This document shows, piece by piece, positions 27,401 to 39,350 of a DNA stretch of 64,000 nt. The translations under genes were made by a program, and so were the position numbers. Source of the stretch: Chloranthus sessilifolius (taxonomy: Eukaryota; Streptophyta; Magnoliopsida; Chloranthales; Chloranthaceae); the NCBI GenBank assembly GCA_021018995.1, contig CM037588.1, positions 96,074,765-96,138,764 on the forward strand. Reading direction: 5' to 3'. Below the pieces are notes generated by a model. That model was not told where the DNA came from and ran no database searches. It saw only the letters and a list, made by a program, of their open reading frames with translations. Numbering within the stretch: the first letter of the stretch is position 1; every line of letters begins with the position of its first letter.

Positions 27401-27951
27401 TGATGCCTAGCTTTCATGCTCAACAACTCAATCGTGACTGACAATTTTCTGTGCTCATTTTTACATGACGGATATAAAGGTTCTAATGCACATTCCATCA
27501 AGTTACTATACCCCGCATCATCATGTAAATCATGTGGACGTTGCTCGTCATCTTCATCATAAGCATCATCTAAGCAAGCATCTAAATCTTCAGTACGAAC
27601 ACCTCCGAATGTGTTATTCAACATATCTTCCATTCTTGGAAACCTATCTTCGTTTGGGTTAGAAGTCGATGTCGTACTAGTCCCCAAATTGGTATGACTA
27701 TTAGAAAATGATTCTCCATGGTGCTTCCATATCTTGTAAGACTTATCTATACCATCACAAAATAAATGTTCCATAATAATCACGAGGCTATGCTTTTTAA
27801 GATTTCGACAGTTGACACAAGGAGAACAACACCAATCAGGATCTTCTACATTTTCTTTTGCGAATTTGATAAATGAATGAAGACCTTCGATATATTCCAC
27901 AGTTGTATGATTTGCCATCATCCAATCTTTACTTGGGATTGTTGAAGACAT
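24452..27951 (-). pseudogene. CACTA transposase TNP2/TNPD, four main exons, lightly damaged
   Basis: Exons: 27951-26301, 26218-25584, 25504-25221, 25136-24452, all with GT-AG borders. The N-terminal Transpos_assoc domain carries a Cys cluster (DWCCSPCVNCRN). The TNP2 core follows (HDIDIYLQPLLAELN, AIHDFPAYGHLSGCRTAGRYG-CPIC), then LDVMHVEKNVTKNLI in exon 2. Conserved helices end exon 2 (PFSF-like PPSFSVSMIQLVVHLADEV, CGPVRYRWMYPFER). A C-terminal DUF4216-like domain (FYCDWVRIEDKTNG, PFILASQATQVFYC) is in exon 4. The enzyme cuts element ends. Damage: a one-base frameshift near 27280 (SLRMSCMPQ-stop against the expected HACPNDCILYWRDYA) and a TAG near 26996 replacing a Trp (INV-stop-KEFTLEKRN). 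Confidence 0.9.
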
Positions 27952-28399
27952 ATTCTACAAAACTAAATGAATCGAAAAATAAATAAATAAAATAATAATA
28001 TAACTAAAGATCAATGAAAAATATAACTCAATTTAAAATAATAAAAATATAACTCAATTTAAAATTCTGCAAGGAAAAGGGCATACCACAACACCAAATT
28101 ACAACAATGAAGGAAAAAAATTGAAGTTTTAGAGAGAGAGAGAGAGAAAGAGAGAGAAAGCACAAGTGATAGGTGACTCATTGGAGCACATCTCAAAAGT
28201 GGAATCACTAATCAGATCTAGGTTAGTCGGACCATGTTGTGCAACTTGACCCATATTTCTGTAGTTTTGATTTTGCAGATCTCAACACTACACGATTTTT
28301 CAGCTCGAGTAAAATGTATTCTCCAATATATCTGCCAGTCTTAGGAGTGTATCTTCATGTTGGTAACTAGCTGATGTACTAATAGTCCCAACATTGACC

Positions 28400-28656
28400 T
28401 GACCTTTCGAAAATTGTTTCCCATGATACTTCTATGTTGAGTACGACTAAGCTATGGAATCACAAATTAAATGCCCCACAATAACTTCTAGATTCTGCTT
28501 CTTAAGATTACAAATTTGACACAAGGATAGAAACACCAATCACTATCTTCTGCATTTTTCTTTGTGAACAAAATAAATGAGGCAACACCTTGAATGTATT
28601 CACTAGACATGCGATATTTTGTCACTCTTTTCTTCGGATTTGTTGACAACTTCTAC
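28400..28656 (-). pseudogene. Diverged second copy of the transposase N-terminal exon
   Basis: The minus strand encodes TNPKKRVTKYRMSSEYIQGV, FILFTKKNAEDSDWC and YPCVKF. This parallels the functional N-terminus at 27958-27720 (TIPSKDWMMANHTTVEYIEG, FIKFAKENVEDPDWCCSPCV). Stops and base changes are frequent. It sits just upstream of the gene and is either a tandem duplication or the remnant of an older element. Confidence 0.78.
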
Positions 28657-28659
28657 AGA

Positions 28660-30007
28660 AAAAATACACCATAAAATGGTAAAAATTAGTTAGCTAAACA
28701 AAAATAACTATCCAAGAAATCGACTTTCGTGAAGTTTGAATTAATCAGGTGTAACTCGTCACCTAGAGTCACATGGATGGCATACCGAAGCTCTCACCCC
28801 AACCTGTGCAACGGAAGGCATTACCCAGCCGAAGCTTAGGTTCTCTTCCAAGGCCTTTCTCGACTCGAGATGAAGATATAACCCATGTAGAGGTCGATGT
28901 TTGACCATCACAATCAATGACTTCTTATTTGGTGGGTCCCAACCATGAATGGTGGTGATCAAACATCCCACACCATTCCAGGTTCATAAATACAAAAACA
29001 AGCAATTTGTTCTTATTCAAATAAGTTCTGATCATCATATAATATGTATACATTCAACTTTTGCAGAATGATTGAACCAGCTACTATTTTTATACAGTGT
29101 GTATGGGATATATTGCCCATGTGACTCCTTAACTTGTCATACGGCATGGGAACCACTAACGTACAAGGTGATGATTACATGTAAACCATGCATAGAATCT
29201 TGATTGTGTAGGTTAATGCTAGTCATAGGGCTATCAACTGGTTGGGTCAAGGTCTTCTCATGCCCAACCTAAGCCACCAAGATTGAACCCAAGCTTAACA
29301 CTAAGCCTTAGCAGGCTTGAACTAGCCTAACTCTAGCTCGGCCCTAACTTGGGCCAGGCTAGGTTTGGTCCTCATAAAATTAATTATAATCTACAATAGT
29401 TCTTTAATATACTTTGTTTATCTAATTGTAATAGTTAATAGGGCTTAAATATAAAAAATTAAGAGTTTAGAGTCTGGATTATATTCTTTAGTCTTGGTTA
29501 GTGTAGTGGAAGTTCATTGAAAAACAAAAAATGCATAAATATGTATGATGTATATAAAGGATTTTTTACAATTTCGGCAATTTTGAGCCAGGGTGGCTCA
29601 ATTTGCATCGGGGCGCACACAATGGTCGAGTCAAGTACCCAAGAGCAAACCTAAATTTAGGCCCGAACCAACCCATTGACAACCCCAATATTGGTCCATC
29701 CATGCATGCACACATACATGAAGTATGCATATTATTATCGAGCAAACTTATAGAGATGGATTATGTGTTGGATTTTCCATTAATTCCGTAGTCACAGTTG
29801 TGTTTGTATTTGACACTGGCACACAGTCTCTAACTTACACACAAACTAAGGATGTAACTGGTTTAGATGCACATAAGACTCTGTGTTCAATAACTTCTTC
29901 ATATTGTTCAATATTTGTTCTTAAACAAAAGTTTATTTTTCAAACTCTTGTTTAGTCAATATGACACTAAAACGTAACTGTTTGCTCAGCTAGAATGCTT
30001 TGCATTA
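28660..30007. other. CACTA-II interior, no gene recognised
   Basis: Upstream (5') side of the transposase gene. The ORFs at 28759-28971 and 29603-29791 lack domain similarity. Confidence 0.4.
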
Positions 30008-30012
30008 TTTAG

Positions 30013-30329
30013 TGATAAATCCATGCATCCAACTCAAAACTAATTGGCAATGAGTGGAGGGGCCCAGGATATAATAAGGGGAGAGATAAGGCAATAATTT
30101 ACCCGGCGTGGGACTAAACTTCAACATGCCCCTGCATGTGTTGGCTGGACTGAGCCAAATCATGTGGACAATTGATCTAGGTGACGTGGAGTGGAGAAGG
30201 GCCTTCTCTAATACCATGATAAATATGTGCATCCAACTCAAAACCAATTCACTATGAGTGGAGGGGGCAGGATATTATAAGGGGAGAGACAAGGTTATAA
30301 TTTACCCGATGTGGGACTAAACTTCGACC
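30013..30329 (-). mobile_element. TRIM element of 317 bp with 114-bp LTRs and TTTAG target duplication
   Basis: Direct repeats 30013-30126 and 30217-30329 both contain CAACTCAAAAC(T/C)AATT and GGGACTAAACTTC. Read on the minus strand, the 5' LTR (from 30329) ends ATTTATCA and is followed at once by TGGTATTAGAGAAGG, an initiator-Met tRNA primer site. The 90-bp interior ends in the purine tract GCAGGGGCA before the 3' LTR TGTTGAAG. TTTAG at 30008-30012 and 30330-30334 is an exact 5-bp target duplication. The 5' LTR start has drifted from TGTTG to GGTCG. It codes for nothing and must be moved by proteins from another element. Confidence 0.9.
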
Positions 30330-30372
30330 TTTAGTACTAGGGAGTCATTATAGAATCCTGGTTTCCACTTGC

Positions 30373-32867
30373 TGTTGTCGACTTCAAGTGTGCTTTGCTT
30401 ATTGGTTGGTGTTGAAAATTAATTAAAAACCAAAAACAGAATAGAACAGGGGATGAATCAGCACCACTCGGAAATCCTAGACCTGCAAGATACAGGGTCC
30501 TTTGTAGCAAGTTTTGATAAGTAAGAGTTTGTCCCACAGGAAAAGGTGATCTAAGGCTCCAAGGGAGCCGTCTCTAGTAGTCCCTCCAGATCTGTCTACA
30601 GATCTGGCAGTCCTAAAAGGAGGGGAGTTTGAGGTCACTTATTCTAAGTATTCTAATAACTAAATTACAGAAAGGATTGAGAGGATGGATGGAGTGTGGA
30701 AAATAATTATAAAAAGGTGAGAAATATGTTATTGAGCCAAGATCAGAGGAGTTTTTATAACTCAGATTTAGATCTGATGTTATAGAAATCCTGTCCAAAG
30801 GCTACATTATCACCTCTGAGGAGAAAGGATCCAACCCATCTCTACTGCCATGACTCCACCCTTAGGGCTATAACCTGTCCACTTGAATGGTCACAGACTA
30901 TCCCATAGGGGAGCCACTATCCAGGGATGGGTAAGAAAATAACAATTAAATTATTACAGGCACTATTTCATCCAGGCTACCAGCTCAGGAATCCATAGGG
31001 AACCTCAACCTCTAAAGTTCCATGTGTGGGGCTAAGGCTGGAAAACCATGATAGCCCAGACACATAGAACCAGCAAGGGATTGAGTACAACCTTTGATCT
31101 AGTTGTCCATTGCCTGAGAGAGGCTACAATGGTCCAGTCACCAGCCTACAATCTCTATAACCAGATCAGATCCAACATCTGATGGCAGATCTATACAAAT
31201 ATGGGGGAGTCTGCCTCTGTACAATCCCTCACCAGGCTTCTACAAGCTCAAGTGAAAAGAAGAAGGATCCATCTTGGATCGGTGAATCAGAATCACCCTA
31301 AGGCTATAATCTGTCCACTTAAATGGTCACAGACTATCCCAGAGGTTATCCTCCTCACGGAGCCCAAGACAAAACAAGATTATCACTGCTACCACCATGT
31401 TCACCAGGCTACCAGCTCAAGCTCCCATGGGGATTTTAGATCTAGTAGGTCCTGTGGTGGGGCTAAGGCTGGAAGACCATGATAGCCCAGACACACAGGT
31501 TACTTGGATCTGAGTAGCCCTTAAAAATAGTCCTCCATAACACAGTTAAGGCAATGGGGGATCACAAGGCAGCAGCCTTGCACAGAGCATCTCACATTTT
31601 AACAGCAATCCCACAAAGTATAAATCCTATTGCAAAACTTCCATTAATCTAACTCAAATACATATACAAGTCATAGCCAGCAATTGCTGGACTACGGAGA
31701 GAAGAAAAGAAAAAGAAAAAGAAAAACTTCTTACTGCTAAAAAGAAAGAGAAAAGAAAAGCGATCTGAGATAGGTTCTCAGATACCTAAACCTAAGCTAG
31801 GCCTGGGTATATATAGCAGTGGGGTGGCGGCGCATTAGGGTTAGGAAACCCTAATTTTAACGATGCCACGTGGCCTTCTACTGATCCTTGGATGCCTCGG
31901 GGCATGTGCACGGAGATTTGAGCATGGGAATGTGTGCCCTAATCATTGGAAATTTCTAGAATGCCCTCTGCTGAAGAGATGGAAGTTTAGGTTCAGAGCC
32001 TCGCTAGGTAGCTATAGTTTCCCAGACTTGTCGTGTGGTAGCTCATTGCTCTTCGCTAGGATGATTTGACACTGAAGCTTCAGCCGTCGTGAGGTTGCCT
32101 TGGTTTGCTCTTCAGGCAGTCGCGTGGTAGAGAGTTGAGCTCTCGCTGGGTTGGAGTTCGCGAGGTTGAATAGAAAACACAGTCTCAAGCATCGCGAGGT
32201 TGTAATTCAAGCAGTCACGCGGTAGATTAGTCTTTGCTGGGCAGCAGCGCGAGAACTGCGTGAGCTCTTTTCTTTACTTGGACTTCGCGAGTTGCCTCGC
32301 GAGGTTCTTTTGAGTTCTGAACTGCGCGAGGTTCTTTGTCTCACTCAATCTTTGTGAGCTTGGCTTTGCCTTCGCCAGGATGCTTTCTTTCTTGAATGGC
32401 ACGTGAACTGCGTGAGGCGTTCTTCTTCTGAGAATTATACCCCGCGACAACTGCGCGATAGCTGCACGAGAAATCTTTTGAAGCTCTCTCTCCTCAGCTG
32501 TCTGAAGCGACCTTCGCGAGATTGAGAGAGGTCTGCTTTGAACTGTGCGACACTGAGCGCTGTGTTCTACTCTTGAGCTTCGCGAGAGCTGCGCGGAGTT
32601 GAGTTTCTGAAGCTCCCCAGTCATTCATCTGCGCGAGAGGTTACCTGTAAAGCCTTGGGAAGCTCAGCTGATCTGCGCGAGGCTTCAAGGTTCATTCTTG
32701 ATGAGGGGCATCTGGTGCTAAAGCAGGCTCCATAACAGGATTCTTGGCCTTATTTCACTGCTGATTATTTCCTGAACAAAAAACTCAAGACGAGTTTATT
32801 AGGTGACTAAGGGTCTAATCAAAGGTTAAGTTAAGGGGTGAAAAGTGGTACTTTTCAGGTCTTAACA
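30373..32867 (-). repeat. Athila solo LTR (2495 bp) with CTTGC target duplication
   Basis: Starts TGTTGTCGAC and ends CTTAACA, with CTTGC on both sides (30368-30372 and 32868-32872). The body matches the Athila LTR at 5131-7599 along its length. No internal region is present, so this is the product of LTR-LTR recombination. It lies inside CACTA-II, so the insertion is younger than assembly of that part of the transposon. Confidence 0.95.
31809..31816 (-). promoter_or_regulatory. TATA box of the Athila solo LTR
   Basis: TATATATA on the minus strand (GCTATATATACCC), equivalent to the site at 6601-6607 in the other LTR. A CGCGAG-rich U3 lies upstream in the direction of transcription (32020-32700). 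Confidence 0.55.
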
Positions 32868-32872
32868 CTTGC

Positions 32873-35550
32873 TCTTCAGCTATGTAAATGTTTTAGTTGT
32901 GGCTAATTGGCAATAGTTTAACTCCTTTATATTCAGATTGAACGACTCAGTGGAGCTATAAAAACTCGAATGGAACAATTTGATTAGGATTTCAGTCGAG
33001 TTAAGAGGTTAACTCAGTAATTATAAGACCAGAGAAAATTGATGATCAAATACTTAGAATCTCAAAAATCAGATTGTGGCCAACACCTTTTGGACTTAAA
33101 ATACTTAATTGGTTACTCGATCTAGTTTCGAGTCAGATTTTTTTGTCCCATAGAGTCGTAAGTCGAGTAGTAAAATTTAAACTACGATTTAGAGTGTTAG
33201 ATGGGATTGAACATGTGACTGCTCCATAACCTTTCATACCACGCATGTAATGACCAATACTTTTCTTTTCATTAGGGGACTAAGCCTCCTAGTAAACAAC
33301 GATACATATACTTTGTAGTATTTGTATCACGGATACTCGATATATGTCTCAGTATTGACACAAACTGATATTGAGATTTTAATCCTCGCATAATACATTT
33401 AGTTCAAGAATAACATAGGAATAATAGATTTTATACAGAAGGCATTACACCTAAGTGATGAAGAAGATAACCAAATTTAAAAAATAGGGATGCAATGGGT
33501 TTTCTTTTGAACTCAAGAATCAAAAGGTTTGCAGCAGAGATCCCATCTGAACTCATTAGTCAGCAGGGATGCAGCAGATTTGCATTTGAACTGGAGAATT
33601 AGTAAAGATGTAGCAAGCTTGCAGCAGACACCACATCTAAACTCGAGAAACAAAAAATTCACATTTTAACTAAAAAGATCAGCAGGTTTACAACAGTTCA
33701 ATGATAGAGGTTTAACAAACCAGGGATGCGATTTACGTGGTAATTTAGATACTTAAATAGGTATGTATTAACCATAGTTGCAAGTTGGATGCAAAAGAAA
33801 AACTATTAGCATATTTATGGGCTGCTTTAAGCTATATTCTCCTAGTTCTACTTGAAATGTAGAAAACTGAGAATCATATAGTAAAAACTAACCAAAAACC
33901 TGGCAATTGTGCTTCTCACTGAAACCTAGTGGGTCCAGTTACTATCACATTTTCACAGGAGCAAATATTGCATTGTGGGAAATTGAACTATAATTTAGGT
34001 TCTTTAGGAGATAAGATGTCTAAAATAGCTCAATGAGCAAGGATCCCAGGTCATCATCAGTTGGAGTCGGCTTTGCGAGTCCTATTTCTTCACTTGCAAA
34101 TTGGTTTAGGGCCAATTCAGACATAAATCTCATTGGATTAAATAAATATTAGTTCAATTCACTGGTTTGAACATAGTTTAACTATTTTTAAAGTATAATC
34201 TTACCAACAAGCTTATAACACTCAGGTTTTAAGCACTGTTTTTATTTTTAATGCCTCAGATCACGTAGTGTTATCTAATTCAAGACCCTCTCTACCACCT
34301 CGTCACCCTCGTCTGCATACTCACTCACTTAACGACCTTAGTTTAATACTCAATTGAAGGATAAGACGATTAATGGAAGAAACGACTAGAATGATGCTTA
34401 GATATCAAGATCTTTCAGGGAATATCTTTCATCCATAATGCACATGACTGGAATGATACGTAGATATCAAGAACAAGGGATGTGTGGCCCGTTTCATCAT
34501 ATGGTTGAATTAAGCTTAACTTCAATGGCTACAACTCGCAATCCATGAGAAGATGGATGGTTGGAATTTTCAGAAATTGTAGAAAGGAATTCCTATCATA
34601 AGATGGCTTGATACCCTACATTCAATGCTCCTTTTGAGGTCAGCATATCAAGTATATGGATTTAAGGTGGCTTTTAGAATACCATAAAGTGGTTTGATCA
34701 CTTTTATTTATTTAGGAAAATTACATTTTAGTTATCCTTCGATTTCACCAACACAATTATCAATCTTAGAAAAACAGCGATCACAATTATAAAAAAACAA
34801 GAAAAACATTGATCTTATCATCAATCCACAAAATACAAGCACCTATCTTATCAACAACCCATGGGGTTCACTCATCGCGAGTTAACTGTAATCCCAGTCA
34901 ATCATTGGAGAAAAATTAATAAAACTCAAGCGTAGGATGTAAAGATTTCTAGTTGATCATCCCATTCGCAGCATAGATTTGTTTGCATATAGGTGTGCAT
35001 CAATTTACCATTAATAGAGCATGGGACACGATGGCTGGAATTGTGTAATATTATTTTTAAATGATGAAATAGAAAGCCACTGTCAGTGCTCACTTTGGGT
35101 GATTAATCATCTAGCTGAATTATCTCATTAGCATCTCTCGACTCCTTGTTTCTTTGATCTAATACTTTCCCAATCGTGCCACTGTCCATGCCTTCCAAAC
35201 CTCTAAATGGAAAATGAAACTCCAAAAGAGATTAAACTATCACTCACATCTCACTTACGTGATCAGGATACACACCACTAAATAAGGAACCTTAGAAATA
35301 CACCAGGTCTTAAAATGTTGTCAGAAATTTCCAAAACATTTGATCAAGATTTATCAATTTCATCATGCCATTGGTATTCCTGTTGCTCCTACATGATCTA
35401 TGCCAGCCACTCTCATCAGCTACACATACCCTTCAAGGTAAAACACTCGTATGCTGAAGACACAGATAACTTTGAAAGTTGAAATTACAAATAACTCCAA
35501 CGGGGTCTGTGAGAGCAGTTTCAAAGAGAAATTTGATTACATAAATCGTC
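32873..35550. other. CACTA-II interior, no gene recognised
   Basis: Noncoding. At about 33490-33700 there are loose repeats around GCAGCAGA and TTGAACT(C/G)(A/G)AGAAT at spacings of roughly 60-80 bp. Nothing else is supported. Confidence 0.4.
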
Positions 35551-35933
35551 CAACTTGCACAAGAGATTTGTACCGTGGCACATGAGGTAAAGTAAGACTT
35601 GGTATTTTTTGGACCTGTGCCATGTGGAACACCATCTAAGTCGTCTAATTTGAAGGCTATGATGTAAATATCTTTAATGCCAAATATTGGCATGAAACAC
35701 GATTTCTATCATCTGATTCAACATAGTCAAGGCCTATCATCTGATTTAATGGTTGCCTTGTTAAATCAGATGATAGAGATAGTGTTTTGTGCCAATCTTT
35801 GGCATCAAAGATCTTTACATCACTGCCTTCAAATCAGACGGCTTAGATGACATTCCACATGGTACAGGTCCTAAAGACAGTAAGTCTATCTTTATAATGT
35901 ATGTGCCACGGTACAAACCTCGTGTGCAAGTTG
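35551..35933. repeat. Foldback (MITE-like) element of 383 bp
   Basis: Outer arms CAACTTGCAC...GTACCGTGGCACAT and ATGTGCCACGGTAC...GTGCAAGTTG are inverted copies. The symmetry continues inward through CCATGTGGAA, TCTAAGTCGTCTAATTTGAA and the core CTATCATCTGATT / AATCAGATGATAG near 35738-35775. No coding sequence. Target duplication not clear. Confidence 0.75.
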
Positions 35934-37430
35934 TAGCTCCCTTCTAGAAATAGTCCTACAAAGTTGTGTCCATATCAATTGAAACACAGAAACATAAATC
36001 TTGGTCCTAAAGGCAACCATAAATATGCTGAAAGTTTTTGTTTAAATGCTATTGTACTACATGACGATGAAACACAGTTAAAATCTTTATCTCATTCATC
36101 CTCTTGTTTCCTTTCTTCAAAAAATCTTTCAGCGGTAATAGTAACACATCAATAAAGTAATAAGAAAACAATAAAACCAAATCCTTGAATAAGTAATTGG
36201 CTACTATTATTTCCTATTGCGATGATATAAAACCATTCTAGCATACCGTAATAGGCCTGAGAAATGAAATTTTCCTGCTGCTTTGATGCCTCGAATATGA
36301 GTAAGGAACTCCACCCGCCTGGGCTTCTAACCTTGTCTGAAGAGAAGAAAACAGATGTGTTCATATTCAGATAGAAACTCTTAAATCCATAGAGAAATTC
36401 TATATCCTACATTATATAATTCAAGCACCAAATCCATTTATTTCCAAATTCATTGAACTCCTAGATTAATTTACGACTTTTTCTTTTTTTGGGCGAGTAT
36501 GATATTTGAATTTTGAAAAGATTTTTCAGGAGTGCTTTTACTGATACCTGTCCCCTCTTCTGGAGAAAGAAAAATCAGTATGGGCCAACTTGTGCAATGA
36601 CTGCATTGATCATTGTTTGATAACTGTTCTTAGAATGAAACTTTTTTCACGAATCGGTTCGCTAGAACCACTCACTTCCTTAATCAATCCCAGCTTACGT
36701 AATAATAAAATCCTTAAAAAAGGTGAAAGGAATCAGTAGAAAGTTAATTAATGATTAGATCCTAAATGCATCACCATAGACACCTGGGTCTGATAAACTA
36801 ACATGCAAAATCCAGCCTAAGTCTTTAATCCACCATGCTCAAAGGTTTCACCAAAACTTAAAAGTAACTTATATTTTTTTTTAAATGATCCATCAGCTGG
36901 AAAGATCCACCGGATTTGAAAAGACACTCAAATTTGCTAAATTTGTGCATAGATCAGAAACATGCTTTAAAACTTTCACTGAGGATTGAAGACATGAATC
37001 AGAAACATGTTAAGAACAAGGGATTATGAATGAGTGGAGAAGATAGAGAGAGAAAGAGATGAGTTTTACTGGTTTTAATGACCCTACAACAAGGTTCTAG
37101 AGAAGAGATTGATGAAGAGATCAAGAACACAGCAAGAGAACCTTCAGATTATGGTGAATTTAAATTAAAGTTAACAACAAATTAGATCTTTGTATAAGCA
37201 TACAGAGGAAAAAAATTGAAGAAAAACAGAGATAACCCGTGTGATGAGGATCCCTCATTCTCACGTTTCATCCAAGTCTCTCTAGGATCTACCAATCCAA
37301 ACCCATCAAAACAAATCAAAACCCATTAATTTCAAACGAAAACTCAAGCAACATGTACAAAAGTAAGATTTTTCAAACAAATATTTGCTCAAACAATAAT
37401 TTAAATCTACCTTCAAACTGTGATTTCCTT
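35934..37430. other. CACTA-II interior, no gene recognised
   Basis: AT-rich noncoding DNA. Short ORFs at 35964-36155 and 36149-36364 are not supported as genes. Confidence 0.4.
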
Positions 37431-37435
37431 CAAGC

Positions 37436-37745
37436 ACATCAAGAAGAGGGGTTTTAGGGCTCCCGTGCGAAGAAGAGGAAGAAGAGGGGTTTAGGGTTTA
37501 AGATTTTGACGCAATAGAAGAGGAAGAAGAGGGGTTTTAGGGCTCCCGTGCGAAGAAGAGGGGTTTTAATTAGGACTCCTGGGCGAAGAAGACGGGTTTT
37601 AGGGCTCCCGCGCGAAGAAGAACTGAAGAGGAAGAAGAGGGGTTTTAGGGCTCCCGTGAGAAGAAGAGGGGTTTTAATTAGGGCTCCCACACGAAGAAGA
37701 CGGGTTTTAGGGCTCCCGCGCGAAGAAGAACTATTTTTGGGCTCC
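37436..37745. repeat. GC-rich minisatellite near the 5' end of CACTA-II
   Basis: Repeats of GGGGTTTTAGGGCTCCCG and GCGAAGAAGA, arranged in a higher-order unit of roughly 90 bp (copies start near 37448, 37532 and 37638). On the minus strand these give CCCTAAAACCCC telobox-like motifs upstream of the transposase gene. The minus ORF 37454-37861 is only the translation of this repeat. Confidence 0.75.
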
Positions 37746-37789
37746 TGCGCGCGTGCTGAAACGAAAGGTTTGCGAAAATTTGGTTTATA

Positions 37790-37862
37790 AATGAAAGGAT
37801 GATGTTGGTGCCCATTACTTTTAGAAAGTAAGGTCACGGGTTCAAACCCCCTTACTTTCACT
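37790..37862 (+). repeat. tRNA-related (SINE-like) sequence
   Basis: GGTCACGGGTTCAAACCCCC contains a good B box of an RNA polymerase III promoter (GGTTCAAACCC), with TGGTGCCCATTAC upstream as a weak A-box candidate. There is no cloverleaf and no clear tail, so this is at most a SINE fragment. Confidence 0.35.
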
Positions 37863-37863
37863 T

Positions 37864-37981
37864 TAGAAGGTCGTTGTATGTAAATTACCTCTGATCTGGG
37901 CCGTTGTTTTCTCTACAACGGCCCATGACCGTGGTTTTTGTTAAAACGGTGGCGTTGATTTTTCTTCATTTTCACGTAGTG
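37864..37981. repeat. CACTA-II subterminal repeats, 5' (right) end
   Basis: GGGCCGTTGTTTTC...ACAACGGCCC (37899-37925) and GACCGTGGTTTTTG match the repeat core at the other end. The terminal inverted repeat occupies 37968-37981. Confidence 0.8.
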
Positions 37982-37984
37982 AGA

Positions 37985-39262
37985 TTATCGTGGGATGAGT
38001 TTACTCAGTCACGAAAACTCAGTGGATATAGCACCAATCCACCCCATTCTACTCATGTGCATTGTGGGTGCATCAAGTGAGTGATAAACATAATATCTCA
38101 AAAAATCAGAAGAAAATAATAAAATCATGTGCGTATCATAAACTCATATCCTAATCATTAATGCAGGGCCATGATCTAGAAACTCATATCCTAACGTACC
38201 TTACCATATCTTATATCATATCATATCCTCTTTCATTATTCTCGCACATACGTCTGTATATCGCATGAGCGTAACTAATATACTCATAAAATCTTAAACG
38301 ACATGTGTTAGAGTCGCTGCTCGAGCTACTATGTGAGAGTCACTATAGAATCATACTACCATATCATAACATCCTCCATATCATATTATATCATACACCT
38401 CATCCAGTCACAGGGGCGACAGGCAACTCATAACTCATAATGTCTCTCAAAGACTCATCTTGACTGAAAGACGTTGTTGCTCTTATGATGGTTACGCAAG
38501 GAATGACACGTACAAAGACTTAAGTTCTTAATCTTTTACTGGCCTACACAGTGGTGTTTTATTATCGTACTCATAACTTATCTTATCTTATCATACTCAT
38601 AACGTAATATACCTCTAAAACCTAAATTCATAACGAAAATGGTGCAGTAAGCTTCACAATCACGCTTTCCAAGGGATGGGTTTCGTAGTAACCTGGATGT
38701 ACTTCGTGTGGCAGCTTATACTACCATAGAGGTGTTACATCAGTACATGGATGCCTATATTCTGAGTTTCACATGATCGTGAAAAGAACCCCACCATGCT
38801 TATGGCCTAAAGGTCCAAATCTCGTAATTTAAATCATATCTTATCTTATCGTATTAGAACTCGAGATGATTGGGTCACCGTTTATGTTATCGTATATGAG
38901 GCTACACTGAATTCACACTCACCCAACTCGCCATGATGTCTCATACCACCATGAGTTGTAGGGCATGTGAATGAGACATATTCCATACTTCAATAATATC
39001 TCAGTGAATCACCACGCCCAAGGGTAGGTGTGATCTCATACACTCACGTCATATAACCTAGCATGTTCTTAACTTGTATCATAATGAAAATATAAGTATA
39101 AAATTATCACACGTACAAAAAGTTTACATTCAAATTATCGTTATGTTCATACATATATTTATTTATATAACAACAATATAAATATAGCATAGGTGAGTTA
39201 ATAGTGTACTTTCGATAACATAAAGGTCGAAGTCTGATTCTCACGAGGTATCGAATTTCTAA
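37985..39262. repeat. LTR-like sequence, right half (split by CACTA-II)
   Basis: Continues the sequence stopped at 13774. It ends near ATTTCTAACA (39262), which together with the TGTCAAG start at 13298 gives TG...CA ends and a total of about 1.75 kb. No gene, and no target duplication that I could confirm. Confidence 0.35.
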
Positions 39263-39301
39263 CACTTCGTGTTATCGAAGTGGTCGCGTTGAAGCGATAA
39301 A

Positions 39302-39304
<3 letters not shown>

Positions 39305-39340
<36 letters not shown>
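39305..39340. repeat. (AT)n microsatellite
   Basis: Uninterrupted AT dinucleotides for about 36 bp, followed by GTATATATAT. Confidence 0.95.

Positions 39341-39350
<10 letters not shown>

Noticed and set aside
37454..37861. 135-codon minus ORF with repeated SRGSPKTRLLR
   Set aside because: Translation of the minisatellite at 37436-37745, with no domain.
37800..37870. tRNA gene
   Set aside because: Only a B-box-like motif is present. I could not build an acceptor stem or anticodon arm.
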